The notes beneath the pieces are model-generated. The model was not told the origin of the DNA. It searched no databases and was given only the letters and a program-made list of their open reading frames with translations. The position numbers and the translations under genes were made by a program. From Porodaedalea pini (lineage: Eukaryota > Basidiomycota > Agaricomycetes > Hymenochaetales > Hymenochaetaceae), in the NCBI GenBank assembly GCA_002794775.1, contig NBAY01000034.1, positions 1-64,000 on the forward strand: a stretch of DNA of 64,000 bases, written 5' to 3'. Shown here piece by piece: positions 30,163-41,924 of this stretch; the first letter of the stretch is position 1; each line of letters starts with the position of its first letter.

Positions 30163-31307
30163 TCATTGGACTGATGGATCGGCGTCTTTGTTCTCCGCGC
30201 GCCGCTTAGCAGCCCACTCCCGAGCTCGGGCGCGTCGCGCTTCCATCTTCGCCGCCTCGTCTAATTTCTCCCTATCCGGTATCTCTGAAGCTTTGTCCTC
30301 TTCGCTCTCATCCTCGTCACTGTCTCCATACCCACCGAGACCCATCAACTGTAGCCCATTCGCCTTCTTTCTCTTCTCTTCCTCTCCTGCAGCAGCTGCG
30401 GCGACCTTAGCCTGCACCCCCGCCCATGCTCGCCGCCAACGACCGCGCATGAACGCAAAACGCTTGTCCGCTCCATGATTCGCAAGTATACGCGCAGCGA
30501 GGCGCGCACGGTCGGGAGAAGCGTGCAGATGTGCCGCTGTACGCTCCATCAGCGCGATTTGCGCCGCATCTGGCTCTTCGTCGCTTCCGCCCCAGGCATC
30601 AACATCTTCAGCATCCGGGTCATCGCCATCTGCGGCACGGAGAGCAGCAAGTCTTTGAGAGCGCGCATCTTCGAGCACGCGGCGGCGCTTTGTGCGGCGT
30701 ATGTCAACGACTTCGGAGGGCGAGAGGAAGAACGCGTCCTCAGTGTCTGAAGGCAGATCAGACCAGCCTGATGAGGACTGTGGAGAGCCGAGTTCAGGTA
30801 CCGCTTCATCCTGGGTAGAGGAGGACGCGGGTAGCTCAGAAAGCAAAAGGCGTGCGTCAAACCTGTGATAAGAAGATTCAGCACCTTTCAGAGGAGAAAG
30901 ATAAGAGAAAGTATCGCTCCGAACACTCATAATTAAAGGTCAGTCGAGTTTATCAGATCAATATTAATGTAATTGTATTGCATAAGTGCAAGAATCATTT
31001 CTAAAGTATCTACACACCTGTCGACCCACACGTCACCTTCACCGTTGCCTCCATTCCATTTGATCAAGCCTGAGCCTCGGAATCCGGTAGATGGGTTAGA
31101 GCTTGTAGCTGATAGGTCCGGCTCCGGAGCTTCAAGTGCAAATGCAAGAGCTTCCTTGCCAAGGAGGAGGTCCGCCTCGTGTGCTTCGATAAAAAGTAAT
31201 TGTGCTGGCGCAAGCCCGTCGCTCGCCTGAGCTTCGCGACGGGCTGCGAGCCAGTGAGGCTCAGCCTGATCCGCCACCGACCTTTTTCGCTTATACGAGT
31301 AGCTCAT
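30163..31307 (-). CDS. SWAP-type splicing regulator (DRY_EERY and SURP motifs)
   Basis: Two exons, 31307-31018 and 30862-30163, giving 329 residues; the 155-bp intron is GT-AG. Splicing creates VWVDRFDARLLLSELP (about 93-108), the Asp-Arg-Tyr/Phe signature of the suppressor-of-white-apricot N-terminal domain. A SURP-like module follows at about 199-249 (LMERTAAHLHASP, LAARILANHGADKRFAFM), the fold by which SWAP proteins and SF3A1 contact spliceosome partners. The C-terminus is charged and helical (REKLDE...ARRARAREWAAKRR), resembling the coiled tail of splicing factors. It lacks a long RS domain and is far shorter than animal SFSWAP. The role in pre-mRNA splicing is inferred from the domains. 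Confidence 0.75.
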
Positions 31308-32302
31308 ATCGCTGCAGACGAAGTCTGAAAGGTTGACGTCGGACTTTGGAAACAGTTGTTAGGACTCCAAGTCACGTTGTACAGAAGCAAATAGGAGCAA
31401 ACAGACGCGTACGCGTACCAGTCACGTGCACTGTGGTTTGATCTGCTTTGGGAATTTCAATGATCGGCGTTTGATCCTGCCTTTCTTCTTCCGAGTGGTC
31501 GCTCATTGACGAAGCGTCTTTTTTTGCCCCAGACTCTCACGTCCTTTGGCACAAATACGGCTCCTGCTTTCTGTGCAATGCTGGCATGCCTTTCGGCACC
31601 TGCGAAAACTCGGTTTTCTCAGGCAGTTTCGGACCTTGAACCCCCGCGCTGAGGTCCTTTTTTCGAGGTAGCAAGGCCCAGACCATGAGGAATACAGCTT
31701 CTCCGCCTCTTCGATTTTTAATGAAACACCTTACAGCACCGCTCGAGCGAATGGACGCCTTGTTTCCTGAGAACCTTAGGACAACTTCGACTTTTTGTGA
31801 AGAATCTAGACTGTTGTTGAACGTTTCAAGTATCCTCGCCTTGGGTAATAGATCGCTCAGAAGATTCAATAGATACTCTCGACTGGTTCCATCGGCGTCA
31901 TTTCCCGGTCATAAAGCATTTCTGCATGTCGGGGAAGACGATCCTGTTGCCTTGGCGCTTTTATATTCTATTATGCCGATCGCCTCTTCTTCCATTCATT
32001 GCCCTTCGGCATAAATCCTGGCAACTCGTTCCGCTCAGCTCGAGTAATATGACTTTGTGCGGCGCTTCCGATTCATTTTATTTCCGCGTTCTGATGCACC
32101 TGAAACGCATGGGCAGCTAGACTTGGACGGAAAGCAAGGACTTTTTCGGAGTTGAATCGAAAGCAAAAATAAACGCATGCATTGCATGACAGCTATAAAA
32201 TCTCTCCAGTTTTGTCACTACATCTCTCAGTTGACCGAGTTAGTCCTCCCTCAACTACCGCAGCGCAGCTTCAGACCTCCCCACTATCATTCACTACTCA
32301 CC
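31308..32302. other. Divergent promoter region between the SWAP-like gene and hydrophobin 1
   Basis: Open frames on both strands at 31537-32014 overlap each other and have no recognisable product. The right end holds the hydrophobin core promoter. Confidence 0.45.
32194..32200 (+). promoter_or_regulatory. TATA box of hydrophobin gene 1
   Basis: TATAAAA lies 103 bp before the ATG, with pyrimidine-rich sequence between. The second hydrophobin has the same arrangement. Confidence 0.7.
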
Positions 32303-32890
32303 ATGAGGTTCTCTCGTCTTGCTGCTGGCCTTGCGCTTCCTCTCCTTGCGGTCGCCACTCCCTGGGGTACTACGACGGCACCTGGCAGTGTTACCACTAC
32401 CGTCACAGTGACGGCGTCTGCGACGGCTACTGAGGTCTCTCAGTGCAACACTGGTTAGCACTTCCTTCTCTGTACTCTGAGGTCGTCTAACAAAAATTGA
32501 ATTAACAGGAGCCATTCAGTGCTGTGACAGCGTCCAGTCGTCCAGCTCTGGCGGACCTGTTGACGACCTACTGGGCTTGCTAGGGGTTGTCCTCGACGGC
32601 ATCAACGTCCCCATCGGCATCACTTGCTCGCCGATCAGCGTCATCGGCCTCGGCAGTGCTTCATGGTGAGGGGAAAAAATAATTATGAACGCCCTCCGCC
32701 CCTGCCTCTGACTTACTGACTCTGGTCTCGCTTACTACGTAGCTCTGCCGCCCCTGTGTGTTGCGAGAACAACTCCTTCAGTACGCATTCTTTTTCCCCC
32801 CCGCTTTAGCTCTAGTCTGTCTTCTGATTTTCCGCGTTTGCAGACGGCCTCATCGCAATCGGTTGTGTGCCCATCAGCATCGGTCTCTGA
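32303..32890 (+). CDS. Class I hydrophobin, copy 1
   Basis: Four exons, 32303-32453, 32509-32665, 32743-32780 and 32844-32890, giving 130 residues. Hydrophobins are secreted amphipathic proteins that self-assemble at air-water or hyphal surfaces. A signal peptide (about 1-19, RLAAGLALPLLAVATP) is followed by a Thr/Val-rich segment and eight cysteines at 48, 55, 56, 90, 103, 109, 110 and 123. This is the C-CC-C-C-CC-C pattern with class I spacing (33 residues between the first pair and C4). Cys103 is created by the second splice. It ends [12 protein letters not shown]. Intron positions match those of the second copy at 38191. Confidence 0.95.
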
Positions 32891-33341
32891 ACGCGTTCAA
32901 AGGAGGATAGCACAGATTGTCGGCAGGGGTTTGGGGCTTCGCTGTCGTATTTGTTTCGACCACCGTATTAGTTGTATACACGTCAACCGTCAACTCTAGT
33001 ACTATTCTCGATGTAGCTTGTATGGGGGGTTCTGATAGGTTGAGATTAATTACGATGAAAAGAGTATGAAAAAAAACAAACGAACAGCTGGCTCGTTATC
33101 AGTAGAAGACCGACAACGGGCGCATCATGCAAATTCGACTTCATAACTGAGAAATGTCAGCAAAGAGCGCTGGAAAGAAGCCGTCGGCGAGAACGCGCCT
33201 CAGTGGGAAAAGAGAATATCAATAGACACACGAGCAAGGCTTCTTTGGGTTAGAGTCAAATGGCTTTAATTTATTTACAGGCCCAGGTACGCAAATGAAA
33301 AAGGAGGACATGCGTATGAGCTCAGAAGCCAATCGGCTATG
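32891..33341. other. 3' flank of hydrophobin 1
   Basis: No gene is seen. It ends at the MITE. Confidence 0.5.
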
Positions 33342-34138
33342 AAGTACCGTCATGGACCGGTCCTTGAAACAGCACATTTTATTTCAATTTTTACTCCATT
33401 TCTTCACTGATTTTCTCAAACCAAAAAATATTACATTAAAGCTATATCACTAAGGCCCATCTGTGCAAAATTTTGAGTGAAAAAAGTCAGGAATAAATGA
33501 GTTGTGAATTGCATACATTTTGACTCTAAATCAGCATGTCACTGCTCCTTGAAACACAATTTTCCCACACTCATCTTCACTCGGAATTTGAGCTATTGCT
33601 TTCATATATTATTAATTTTATATGTAGAGTAGTATAGAATAGTCTAGTATTTAATAGTATCAATAATTTTTACACATACTATTTTATTAGCATGAGCTAT
33701 GTGGCGGAAGTGAGCAAGCTCAAGATGACGCGGAAAGGGATGTGACATAAATGTGACACTTCAAAAAAGCGCTACATAACTTTCTGAATTTCTACACAAC
33801 TCAATTTCTATCCATTTGACTTGAAAATTTGCAGACACATTCAATATATTGCTTAAAAGGTGCTTTCTTTTTTTTTTTCCAGCTAAAATCCATGTTTTAT
33901 GAATGAATAGAGCCGACAACATTCTGAACCACTCAATTCTAGTACCTTCTCACACCCATTTACCCATAACTTTCTCAAATTCAACTCAATTTTCATGGAT
34001 TTTTTTCTAAATAGCATAATTAAACAAGTAGGCTATTTTTATGCATTAATTTGAGCTCAGGGATATGTTGTTGAGCCAAAATAAATGGGGTGTTTCAAGG
34101 AGTGGGGGTGTTTCAAGGACCGGTCCATGACGGTACTG
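33342..34138. mobile_element. MITE, diverged relative of the 24375-25021 element
   Basis: About 797 bp. The right end reads (inverted) CAGTACCGTCATGGACCGGT, and the left end matches it from AGTACCGTCATGG through CCTTGAAACA. TA follows on the right; the left TA and first base look mutated. Internal order (AGCACATTT, AAACCAAAAAATA, an internal CTCCTTGAAACAC copy, CCCACACTC) parallels the 24375 element, with GCAAGGA replaced by TCAAGGA in the ends. No coding sequence. Confidence 0.8.
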
Positions 34139-36977
34139 TATGTAAATTATTAATATTGATCATGGGGGTCGGCACGCGTGCGTACACACCGTGGAGATCG
34201 GTCCATTATTTCTTCGAACGTACAATATTAATGCCAAGAGGGCAAAGCTGGACTCGGACTCGAAATAAATCGATGCGTAGACTTCGGCTCATCGGGCGCA
34301 GGCAGATGAAGCGCCGGCACGAAGCGATCCGAAACCTATAAATATAAGAAGACTGTCGGGGTTTCCGGCAATGCATATTTCGCGTTGGAAGGCATGGTAG
34401 CTGGTTCCCGCCGAGGTTCGGCGGGCGGTGCTTCACGGAAGACGGAAGACGGGGGGAGGGGTGTTTTCGGGTACGAGGACAACACGGCGAACGAAGTCTC
34501 GCGGCCATCATCATACTCCAATTCGCTACAGCTTCTCAGAAAGAACGGAGCCTCGTATCAAAGGGAAGAAAGCTCTGGGACGAAAGGGCCGGTCATTGCA
34601 CGGAAGTGAGTAAGCCGGACATATACAAATGAAGAAAAAAAGGGGGGGAAACGCTGCGCGTTACGACACAGAGCTGGTATTGCTAACCCGTTGCAGGCGA
34701 GGACGATCACGTAGGTGAAAAATGGAGGCGGGTCAGCGCCGAATGACCGGGAGGGATTAACGCGGGTTGCTGTTGAACCTTGCACTACGAAGCTTGTCGA
34801 GCGGAAAATCCTCCTTTATCTCCTGTAGTTGACTATTTGACATCGATAGAGAGTAACTCCACTGTTCTACCTTTGTAACTTTTGGAGGTAAACCCATAGA
34901 GAGCAGAACTCACGACCTCCGTGTCTTAAGGAAGCAAGTAAACATAATTAGACGCAATTTCAACGGAGACGGAAAGCCCGAAAGCCGGCAGGCAACGGGC
35001 CCGTATGACGCAGAGCAATGTCAAATTCTGCGCGGGTGGCGGCCGTCCCTGACGCGAGTCTTTATCCTAACCTGTGGAATAGTATACGAACGTCAGCGAT
35101 AAGAGGCATGTGAAGTTTTGTGCTTACTAGTGCTGATGCAAAATGAAACGTCCAGAGACAGTTTAGGTACCGCGTAATGCTGAGCGGGCGGGCCGGGCGA
35201 AAGGCACATTACTGAGGCTTTCGACATGCGTGATTCATTTCGGACGCAGAGAGGGGTAAGGTATCTGGAGTAGAGATCAGAAAGCCAGTGACGGCTCATT
35301 ACCCGCAGTAAAACACGTAGGCCGGGCACAATGAAGATGTGGTGCAGAACCACTCGATTGCGAAGGCGCATTGGTTGACTGGCAGTACACGATGCAAACT
35401 ATTCGGAGACATTCATTCCACCAGCTCACGCTATTTGTCTATCGCGTCATGCCTCTTGGGAAAAATACACGTATGATGGATGTGGCGTACGTCAGGAGGG
35501 ACGTTCGCTGTGGTTTGTTGGATATTCAAGCTTGCCGAGCGATGATAGCATTGGCAGTCTAGCGGGTAAACGGATACGCGCCTGATACGACGATGTCGAC
35601 TCCAGGTTGTTCCTGTTCATCGTGGCCCAATTGTAGAGCTCGGGAACCCTCCTTGAATGAATAGCAAGACGCCATTCTGCACCGGGAGGCGTTCCTACTG
35701 GCTGTGGAGCTCGACGAGTCGGCGCACTATCGGCAAAGACAGCGAGCTATCTTCGCATTATGAAACGACTCTGGCTGTGAGATGTATTGGGAATACACAC
35801 CAATTCCGCTGAGAATGGCGTGGCCCATGCTAATTCGTTGACTCCCGTTTTCTTCTCCTTGTGTTCCATTCAAGGTCAGATTGCTACGCCACTGCATGTG
35901 TGCAGCGCTCCTATACCAGATGAGCCCTCATGACCCTTACTATCAAAGCAGTAGACCAAAGCACAACATAATTGGAAAGCGTACGTCTGTTAGCTATGCC
36001 ATCATAGCGATTATATCTGCATATAAATTGCATATCACGGAAAAGACGGCGACAGAAGTTTTGACGCATTGATACAACTCACAAAATAACTCGACCATAT
36101 GCCAGCAGTGCGCAGCCAGTTGCCCCAGAGTATTCTTGAAGTGATTCTAGTGGACTCCGAGCCGATAGAACCAGTTACGAGCTTGCTAGAACAGAGGCTC
36201 CACGCGGGTTATCGACATCTTTGAATAGGCTGTGCCCGGGTTTTGCATATCAAGACGGCATCACGAGTCTGCCAGATGCTTGACGCGACCGATGGTCCAA
36301 CTCGTGACTTCAAACTAAAAGCGCGTATACTTCCACTTGAGAAAAGCAGACATACCTAGCGTCGAGAAACGAAGTCGATAGCAGCAAGATACTTCTGAAG
36401 ATTCAAATCACCGACAGCTTAATTGCCTACGAGGTTGGCTATGCATCGCACCCGAGAGCCGTGATCCGGCAGGAGCTCCGGCTTGGAGTGATGCGTAATT
36501 TTGGCCATGATGAATTCGCCGAAGCCATGCGGAATGGACGGCTAGAACCTCTCGGGCTGGCCGGCTGGAAGTACGTGTGCATAAATATAATTGGGCTTTG
36601 AAATTCAGAATAAGCTTAAGTGCCTTGCGTCCTCGAGGCGACTGCATGACGCTGCTAGACGGATTCGCAAGGCACGAGCGGCGTCATTGACCGCAAAGTT
36701 GCGACCAATGTATGTGGTGTGGCAGCCTCATCGCCTCGTAAAACGAAATGCGCAGTCCTCGCTTATTGCCGAGGACTGTGATCCAGTTGCTCGGCGTTCG
36801 CTTTAATGTTGCGAGAAACGGGCAACGCGACGTCCGAAACCGGGCCAGATCGGCGATGTGCGCAGCGCGCGGTGCGCTCCACAGAACCGAGATTTTGCCG
36901 CCAACACGGTCTTCGGGGAGAGAAGGCGGGGTTTTACTCATGGGCCATCCTCGAACTGAATATAGTAGCTTGTTGAG
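34139..36977. other. Gene-poor stretch
   Basis: Only short open frames without domains occur, on both strands. A minus-strand frame at 36684-36941 and one at 36408-36647 look mildly protein-like but are not connected by clear splice sites. No RNA gene is recognised. Confidence 0.4.
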
Positions 36978-37277
36978 CTAGCTGAGGGTGTCCTGAGTTA
37001 GAAAGTGTTTAGACCTGAAGGATAGACAGCATGTTAAATATAAAATGACAGAAGTTCTCGAAGAGAAACAGACACTCACCGGGTTTGAAAACCCGTTGCT
37101 CGTGAATTTCACGAACAAGAACGCATGATACGGCGGCAGATAGGTCGTGCCTTCGACAGGTACAGGGAGAAGGCGAGCACTTGAATTCGAGGGAGAAGAG
37201 CAGGCCAAGGAAGTAAAATGGACGCCCTCCGCGCGTACGACGGCGAGAAGGACAGAAAACAGAAAGATGCCAATCAT
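36978..37277 (-). CDS. Possible small secreted protein
   Basis: The frame starts with a clear signal peptide (MIGIFLFSVLLAVVRAEG) and runs to VKFTSNGFSNP, where a good donor, GTGAGTG (37078-37084), occurs. Splicing to the acceptor CTAACTCAG near 36988 adds only a few codons (DTLS) before a stop, giving about 70 residues; reading through gives 99. It is not recognised and the 3' end is uncertain. Downstream minus-strand frames to about 36410 could be further decayed exons. Confidence 0.35.
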   Translation of the reverse strand: MIGIFLFSVLLAVVRAEGVHFTSLACSSPSNSSARLLPVPVEGTTYLPPYHAFLFVKFTSNGFSNPVSVCFSSRTSVILYLTCCLSFRSKHFLTQDTLS

Positions 37278-38190
37278 ACCAATTGATTAGCGCGTTCTGA
37301 GCGCGCAGAAAAGCAGATTGAGTTCAGGATCAACAGCCATCTTACACCTCGAGCGCGTCACGGTGCGAAGCGCAAAGTGATTATTTGGGTCTATTTGTTT
37401 CTTTTCAGTCGCTTTTTCGCACGGCCGGCACCGCAAACTCGCGTTCTCTCTACCACCGCAGTTCCATCGGGTGCGTATCGGGCGGCCCGCTTTGTTTTTC
37501 CTGGCTCGGCTTCGTGCGATTGTGATTGTGAGCAAGTTCTATTTGATTCAAGTTGCTGCAAGTTGGACGTTGGATCGATGCGCCTAGTCCCAGACATTCT
37601 CGGCGTCGGCCCGCGCTTGCTCGCGTCCCCAGCAGTACTAGTGACAACCGACATGTTCTGTTGTGAACTTGACATCCCTGATGATTGCGGGATTATCACT
37701 TTCCGAGGTCGACGGCGTCGTTTGATTCAACAGTTTCTGCCACTGCAAGGGGGACCAACGCGACGGTGATGATGCTGCACTTTTTCAGGATCATTCCACT
37801 TTGAGGTCTGCCTAGGCTCTCTATCCATATGCCCGAAGTCCGTTTTTCCCCTTCATATATCCGCCTTACCCACTTCTTAAATACTCTGCCGCTCGCCGCA
37901 CCATCTCCGCCTCTGATCGCCCGTTATTTCATTCTAATTTTCTCAATGCATCGCGAAGGCATGGGAAGAAGGAAGTTTCATCGCGGTGACACCTTGACAT
38001 GACACACTTCTTGCACAGGGTCCATCCGATCACCTAATTAAATCCTTGTTTGTTGCTGGTACCTATAAAATGAAGGCCGGATGTGTCCTTTTTTTTTTCT
38101 TCAGCGCGCGTCCACCCCGCACCCCGCTTGTAACCCAGTTTCCCTCTTGCAACGTCCCCTGCCATACCCAACGTGTACAGATAATTCACA
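37278..38190. other. Upstream region of hydrophobin 2
   Basis: Overlapping frames on both strands at 37377-37769 have no recognised product. The last 130 bp are the hydrophobin core promoter. Confidence 0.4.
38064..38070 (+). promoter_or_regulatory. TATA box of hydrophobin gene 2
   Basis: TATAAAA is 121 bp before the ATG. A T/C-rich tract (38088-38101) lies near the expected start of transcription. Confidence 0.7.
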
Positions 38191-38749
38191 ATGCTCTCCA
38201 CTCGTACCCTCCGTGTGTTTCTCTTCCTGTTCGGAATCCTTGCGGTCGCCTTCGCTGCCCCGAAGCCGTCAAAGACGACGTCGTCGTCGAGTGCCCCGAC
38301 TGCCACTCCCACAAGTCAGTGCAACACAGGTAGGACGTTCATCTCAAGCTATTTCGGAATAACGCTAACGGTTTATTCTCGTGTCTGTAGGCCCAATTCA
38401 GTGCTGCCAGACCGTTGAGCCCGCGTCGAGCAGCGGCGTGGCCACCCTTCTTGGTCTGCTTGGGATTGTCCTCCAGGACCTTAACGTTGACGTCGGCTTG
38501 ACATGCTCTCCGATCGACGTAATTGGCGCTGGTGGGGGCGAGTGGTATGTTTAGCCCAATAATCTCTCCGCCGCAGTCACTGATACGACGATTCCTGTAG
38601 CAACGCGTCGCCCGTCTGCTGTGAGAACAACAATTTCAGTATGTTCTGCTTGTGTTCCTCGTTGACAGGTATATCATCTCTAACTGTACGTTTCTTCTAC
38701 AGACGGCCTTATTGCCATTGGCTGTGTACCCATCAACATCGGCCTCTGA
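38191..38749 (+). CDS. Class I hydrophobin, copy 2
   Basis: Four exons, 38191-38329, 38391-38544, 38601-38638 and 38703-38749, giving 125 residues. Exons 3 and 4 have the same lengths (38 and 47 bp) as in copy 1, and all intron phases agree. Signal peptide about 1-22 ([14 protein letters not shown]), then a Ser/Thr/Pro linker and eight cysteines at 44, 51, 52, 85, 98, 104, 105 and 118. Cys98 exists only after correct splicing of exon 2 to exon 3. It ends [12 protein letters not shown]. The two genes are clear paralogues, diverged most in the signal peptide and linker. Confidence 0.95.
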
Positions 38750-39354
38750 GGGTAGACCGCCATAGACTATACCACTCTTCTACACGCCTCATGTTCAAAC
38801 CTAGGGCGTTAGCCCGATCCACTCTTTTTTAATTAACACTCGTTCGGCTCGTGTTCGTTTGCCTGTTACCGCGCACCCCGTTTTTCGCGTCGTCTTCTGC
38901 TCACTTCTAGTTCGCCTGTCGTTTCTCCCACTTATGCTCTCATTCCTCTTATTCGGGTATGTCGATGGGGTGGCGCGCCGCAACGTTTTCATACTTCTGA
39001 TAGCGGTGCGAGTAGCTTTGACGATTACTTTTCGCCTTCTTCATCTTCGAACTTTATTGTGTCTTTTGATGGACTCAGTCGGTATAGCGAGGATTTTCTG
39101 TATGCCACAGAGGATGCACTCCATGTCCGTTGCATTGTTAACGAGCCAATAAAAATTTTGAAGCGAAATTAATTACTGTGTTTGTTTGATTGTTGTGGAT
39201 CCACACGTGGAGTCCACGCTGATCACTGAGAAGATCGACGCGGGCCGCAAGGCTCGGAGCTCCGATCGGCCCTTCGTCACAGTCGCCCGCGTGTTATCGT
39301 GAGCACAGCCGACTAAGTACCTCCCGCTCGACAGTGGCAGACACAAAACACACG
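38750..39354. other. Intergenic region between hydrophobin 2 and the aldehyde dehydrogenase
   Basis: AATAAAAATTTTGAAGC near 39150 may be a polyadenylation region. No gene is seen. Confidence 0.45.
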
Positions 39355-41616
39355 ATGGCAAGCTCAAGAACGCAGACAACAATCGTGCCACACACGCAGC
39401 AACCGCTCGTAACACGCACGTATCCCACTGATGCTGAGCTCGACGCAATCATCCAGACCGCGGCCAGCGCGCAGAAGAGCTGGGCGAAGGTCCCGCTCGC
39501 CGAACGCGTCGCAATTGGATACAAATTCATTGTGAGGACGAGTCAGACGCTGTAGAAAAGATGATGTTGATTTTCTCGATGTATGGTATGCTTAGGAGGA
39601 GTTCAAGAAGATGGAGACGCAGTTCCCGCTCGAACTGACGCAGCAGATGGGTCGGTGAGTGGCCGAATGTTGATTCGCTATTTCTTTTACATGCGCAGTA
39701 AATAACACATATCCATCTAAAGACCGATATCACAGACTCCAGATGAGCTACGCGGCATGATCGGACGCGCCGAGTATATGCTCTCCATCGCCGAGTCCTC
39801 GCTTGCGCCCGTCTCGCTCGCCGACACGGACCTACCGGGCTTCAAGCGGTACATTGCGCGCGTCCCGCTGGGCGTCGTGCTCGTGCTCGCACCGTGGAAC
39901 TTCCCGTACCTCGTGACGATCAACAGCGTGCTCCCCGCGCTCGTCGCGGGCAACGCGGTGCTGCTCAAGCCGTCGCCGCAGACGCCGCTCGTCGCGGAGC
40001 GCATGCAGCGCGCGCTCGAGGCGGCGGGTGTGCCTGGAGGCTTGATGCAGACGGTCCACCTCGGTACGGAGGGCGTCGAGCATGCGGTGAAGCATGGGCT
40101 GGTGGACTTTGTGAGCTTCACCGGGAGCGTTGCTGGTGGACGGGCGGTGGAGAAGGCGGCGGTGGATGCCGCGGGATTCAAGGGTGTTGCATTGGAGGTT
40201 TGCTGGGGTTTCTTTACTGATGTTTGTTTTTCTTCCTTCGCATGATCTCATACCTTTCTTCTTTCATGATAGCTTGGTGGCAAGGATCCGGCATACGTCC
40301 GCCCCGACGCCGACTTCGATTATACCGTAGCCGAGTTGGTCGATGGTACATACCATTCTCATCGTCTCTGCTTCTAGTGATAACGGCCGTCTATTTTGCA
40401 GGCGCATTCTTCAACTCGGGGCAAAGCTGCTGCGCTATTGAGGTAAGAAAGCGACAATTTCGAATTCTTTCCGCCTGTGTATATGCGCGCCACCTGACCT
40501 CTCTTGTTCGCTCACAGCGTATCTACGTGCATGAATCGATCTTCGACAAGTTCGTCGCCGCGTATGTCGAGATTGTGAAGGCAAGAATTTCACAGCTCTG
40601 CTCTGCCCGTCTGATAATCTAGAAGCTTATGCATGGCACAGAAATACAAACTTGGCGACCCCACCGATCCATCCACAACCCTTGGACCCGTGATCAGCGT
40701 TGCAAGTGCAGAGAGGATAAAGAAGCAAATCGCGGATGCAGGTGAGAAGAATTTTTCTTGGCGTGTCGAGTTCTCTGAACTAACCAAATGTTTCATCATG
40801 ATAACAGTTGCGGCTGGTGCTAAACCTCTCATAGCAGAAGACCTCTTTCCAGCTGTAATTCCGTATGTTCCCCCATTCCGTACTTTGTTTCTCTCGCGAG
40901 GCTGTCTTCTCTGATTCTTGGTGTCATTTAGGGGGTCGGCATTTGTCGCGCCACAAGTGCTAGTCAACGTCAACCACAGTACGTCTCAGAACGTATATTC
41001 TCGCTGAACTGTACTGACCATTTGCGTGCTAGCCATGGACGTCATGATGGTACGTTTTCGAACTTTATCATGACTTCATACAGCACTTGGGCTAAATGTT
41101 TCATCAATTTGTTTTTTGGATTTCATTCACCCGCAGGAAGAGACGTTCGGCCCCGTCATTGGTATTCAATCCGTCGCCTCAGACGAAGAGGCTCTTGCTC
41201 TCATGAACGACTCACCATACGGACTCACTGCATCTGTTTGGACCGATGCCGCGCACAACGAGGAATCCCAAGCAGCCTTCCTCAAATTCGCTGACGCGCT
41301 TGAGACGGGAACGGTGTTCCTGAACCGGTGCGTCTTTGGGGGCGCCTTCTTGTGTTTATTCCCAGTTACTGATGTATTGCCATGGTTCCTTCTGCCGCTA
41401 GCTGCGACTTCCTCGACCCGGCGCTCGCGTGGACAGGTGTTAAGAACAGTGGACGTGGCATAAGCCTCAGTAAATTCGGTGGGTGACTTGTGCTTTTGAA
41501 TTTTAAAAAAACCTCGTTTGATTCCTCTTTTTCTGACAATTTGCCTTCCTGGTATTCAAGGATATGACCAGCTCACGCGTGCGAAGTCGGTGCATATGAA
41601 AATTAAGACTTCATGA
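39355..41616 (+). CDS. NAD(P)-dependent aldehyde dehydrogenase (ALDH superfamily)
   Basis: Thirteen exons: 39355-39531, 39596-39654, 39723-40197, 40273-40345, 40402-40442, 40518-40580, 40642-40741, 40808-40862, 40931-40977, 41033-41049, 41137-41327, 41402-41478 and 41561-41616, giving 476 residues. It oxidises an aldehyde to its acid. The cofactor-binding APWNFPY, the FTGSVAGGRAV loop, the general base in ALELGGKDP (E237), the catalytic cysteine in FNSGQSCC (C271) and EETFGPVIG are all present. It resembles the succinate-semialdehyde/aminoaldehyde group by eye, but the substrate is not fixed. Exon 10 is only 17 nt, and the intron after exon 6 has a GC donor (GCAAGAA). Confidence 0.93.
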
Positions 41617-41924
41617 AGTACACTGTAGCACATTTGCGATAGTTTTCATGAACGATATGTATACATCATCACTGTATAACTCCAGCAAAGAATAGAATTC
41701 TCATATCCTTTGTATGCTTCTTGCTACTAAACTCTATGCAGATGTGTTTCATTCCACATATCCTTATCCTGTTGCATTGCTCATGAACGCGCTTCGAACT
41801 CAGCCAATAACAGGTCTTTCAATATGCACACGCAGATCAATGATCGTTTGTGAATCTGATCGACCACGCAAACGTCATCTATCACGTGCACTCCTTCACT
41901 CCGCCCGCCATCCATCCATCCTCG
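41617..41924. other. Intergenic region, aldehyde dehydrogenase to ZIP transporter
   Basis: Same-strand spacer of about 300 bp. Nothing else is seen. Confidence 0.5.

Noticed and set aside
34139..36977. A possible decayed secreted-protein gene across several minus-strand frames
   Set aside because: The frames could not be joined with credible splice sites.
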